The translations under genes and the position numbers were made by a program. DNA of 23,077 nucleotides from a virus. The stretch is from the IMG/VR virus record IMGVR_UViG_3300032284_000480, positions 1 through 23,077 of that record. One strand, written 5' to 3'. Every line of letters begins with the position of its first letter. Within the stretch, counting starts at the first letter, position 1. The notes beneath the pieces are model-generated. The model was not told where the DNA came from, did not search any database, and saw nothing but the letters and a program-made list of their open reading frames with translations. This document shows, piece by piece, positions 22,953 through 23,077 of the stretch.

Positions 22953-23077
22953 CAAAAAAGGCTCCCTTCCAACCGCACGTTGCGCGGTGACAAATCCAAA
23001 TTACGCTGTCGGTCCTGACCTGCACGGCCAGAGATTTTTCCTTGCCGTTGCCGCCTTGGCATTTCGGGCAAGTGACC
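22846..23077 (-). CDS. Primase zinc-binding domain, separate frame (5' end cut off)
   Basis: This open frame enters from the right edge, shows CPKC and then ICHRATCGW, a gp4-type zinc-binding domain used to recognise priming sites, and ends at TGA (22846-22848). After WKGAFF the sequence (DEVNSGSHSLRS...) is no longer typical, because the conserved primase frame lies one base over, starting at 22952. The switch falls on six T (A run 22954-22959). Losing one T would give a single in-frame primase/helicase. Programmed frameshift, real split gene and sequencing error are all possible. Confidence 0.65.
   Translation of the reverse strand, partial: VTCPKCQGGNGKEKSLAVQVRTDSVIWICHRATCGWKGAFFDEVNSGSHSLRSKPRDQRADPYENARRRWASKIRG

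Overview
The window is part of a tailed double-stranded DNA phage genome, or a prophage or metagenomic contig of one. The packaging, portal, scaffold, capsid and tail-fibre genes show this. The layout looks like a short-tailed (podovirus-like) phage: a long portal protein, a T7 gp4-like primase/helicase, a collagen-like fibre, and no tape measure or sheath gene in view. The host is probably a Gram-negative, most likely alphaproteobacterial; this rests on the style of the small phage proteins and a near-consensus chromosomal parS site, and is an inference. No integrase, rRNA, tRNA or CRISPR array was seen. No recognised lysis enzyme is in view, although two tiny membrane proteins could be holin-like.

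Left three quarters (1-19031) lie on the minus strand and read right to left. They begin with a run of very small genes joined by 3-4 base stop/start overlaps (19031 to 18253): a Cys-rich mini-protein, two single-span membrane peptides, two unknowns and a helix-turn-helix protein. The small and large terminase subunits follow, with a parS-like palindrome between them, then the portal. A 1231-residue polyvalent-type protein with an ADP-ribosyltransferase-like domain starts directly on the portal stop codon. Next is a Gly/Lys/Pro-rich protein with at least ten K-x-G-G motifs, then a small conserved protein, a GroES-like co-chaperonin, a probable scaffold, a protein with an AT-hook-like N-terminus, a decoration-type protein and the major capsid protein. 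A set of small structural proteins and the collagen-like fibre, cut by the window edge, come last. Three Rho-independent terminators (7929, 5757, 3987) and one good sigma70-type promoter (5691-5719) divide this block, so capsid genes can be expressed at different levels from the portal and effector genes.

The interval 19032-19197 is a divergent control region. From 19198 to 21142 the plus strand carries six small conserved phage proteins of likely early function, including a Lar-like zinc-ribbon protein. They form two transcription units. Each has a promoter with the same 13-base inverted repeat (GGCCCAATGGGCC) immediately before its -10 box. Related half-sites lie on the divergent minus-strand promoter, so one regulator may control all three. 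UUCG-capped hairpins follow two of the genes.

From 21143 to the right edge the strand is minus again: a winged-helix protein, then a TOPRIM plus RecA-like primase/helicase. Its zinc-binding domain lies just upstream in a different reading frame, at a run of six T. This is a split gene, a frameshift site or a homopolymer error.

The points most worth following up are the parS-like site between the terminase genes, the multi-domain effector whose domain borders are marked by G-G motifs shared with two other structural-cluster proteins, the shared operator, and the chain of overlapping micro-genes.
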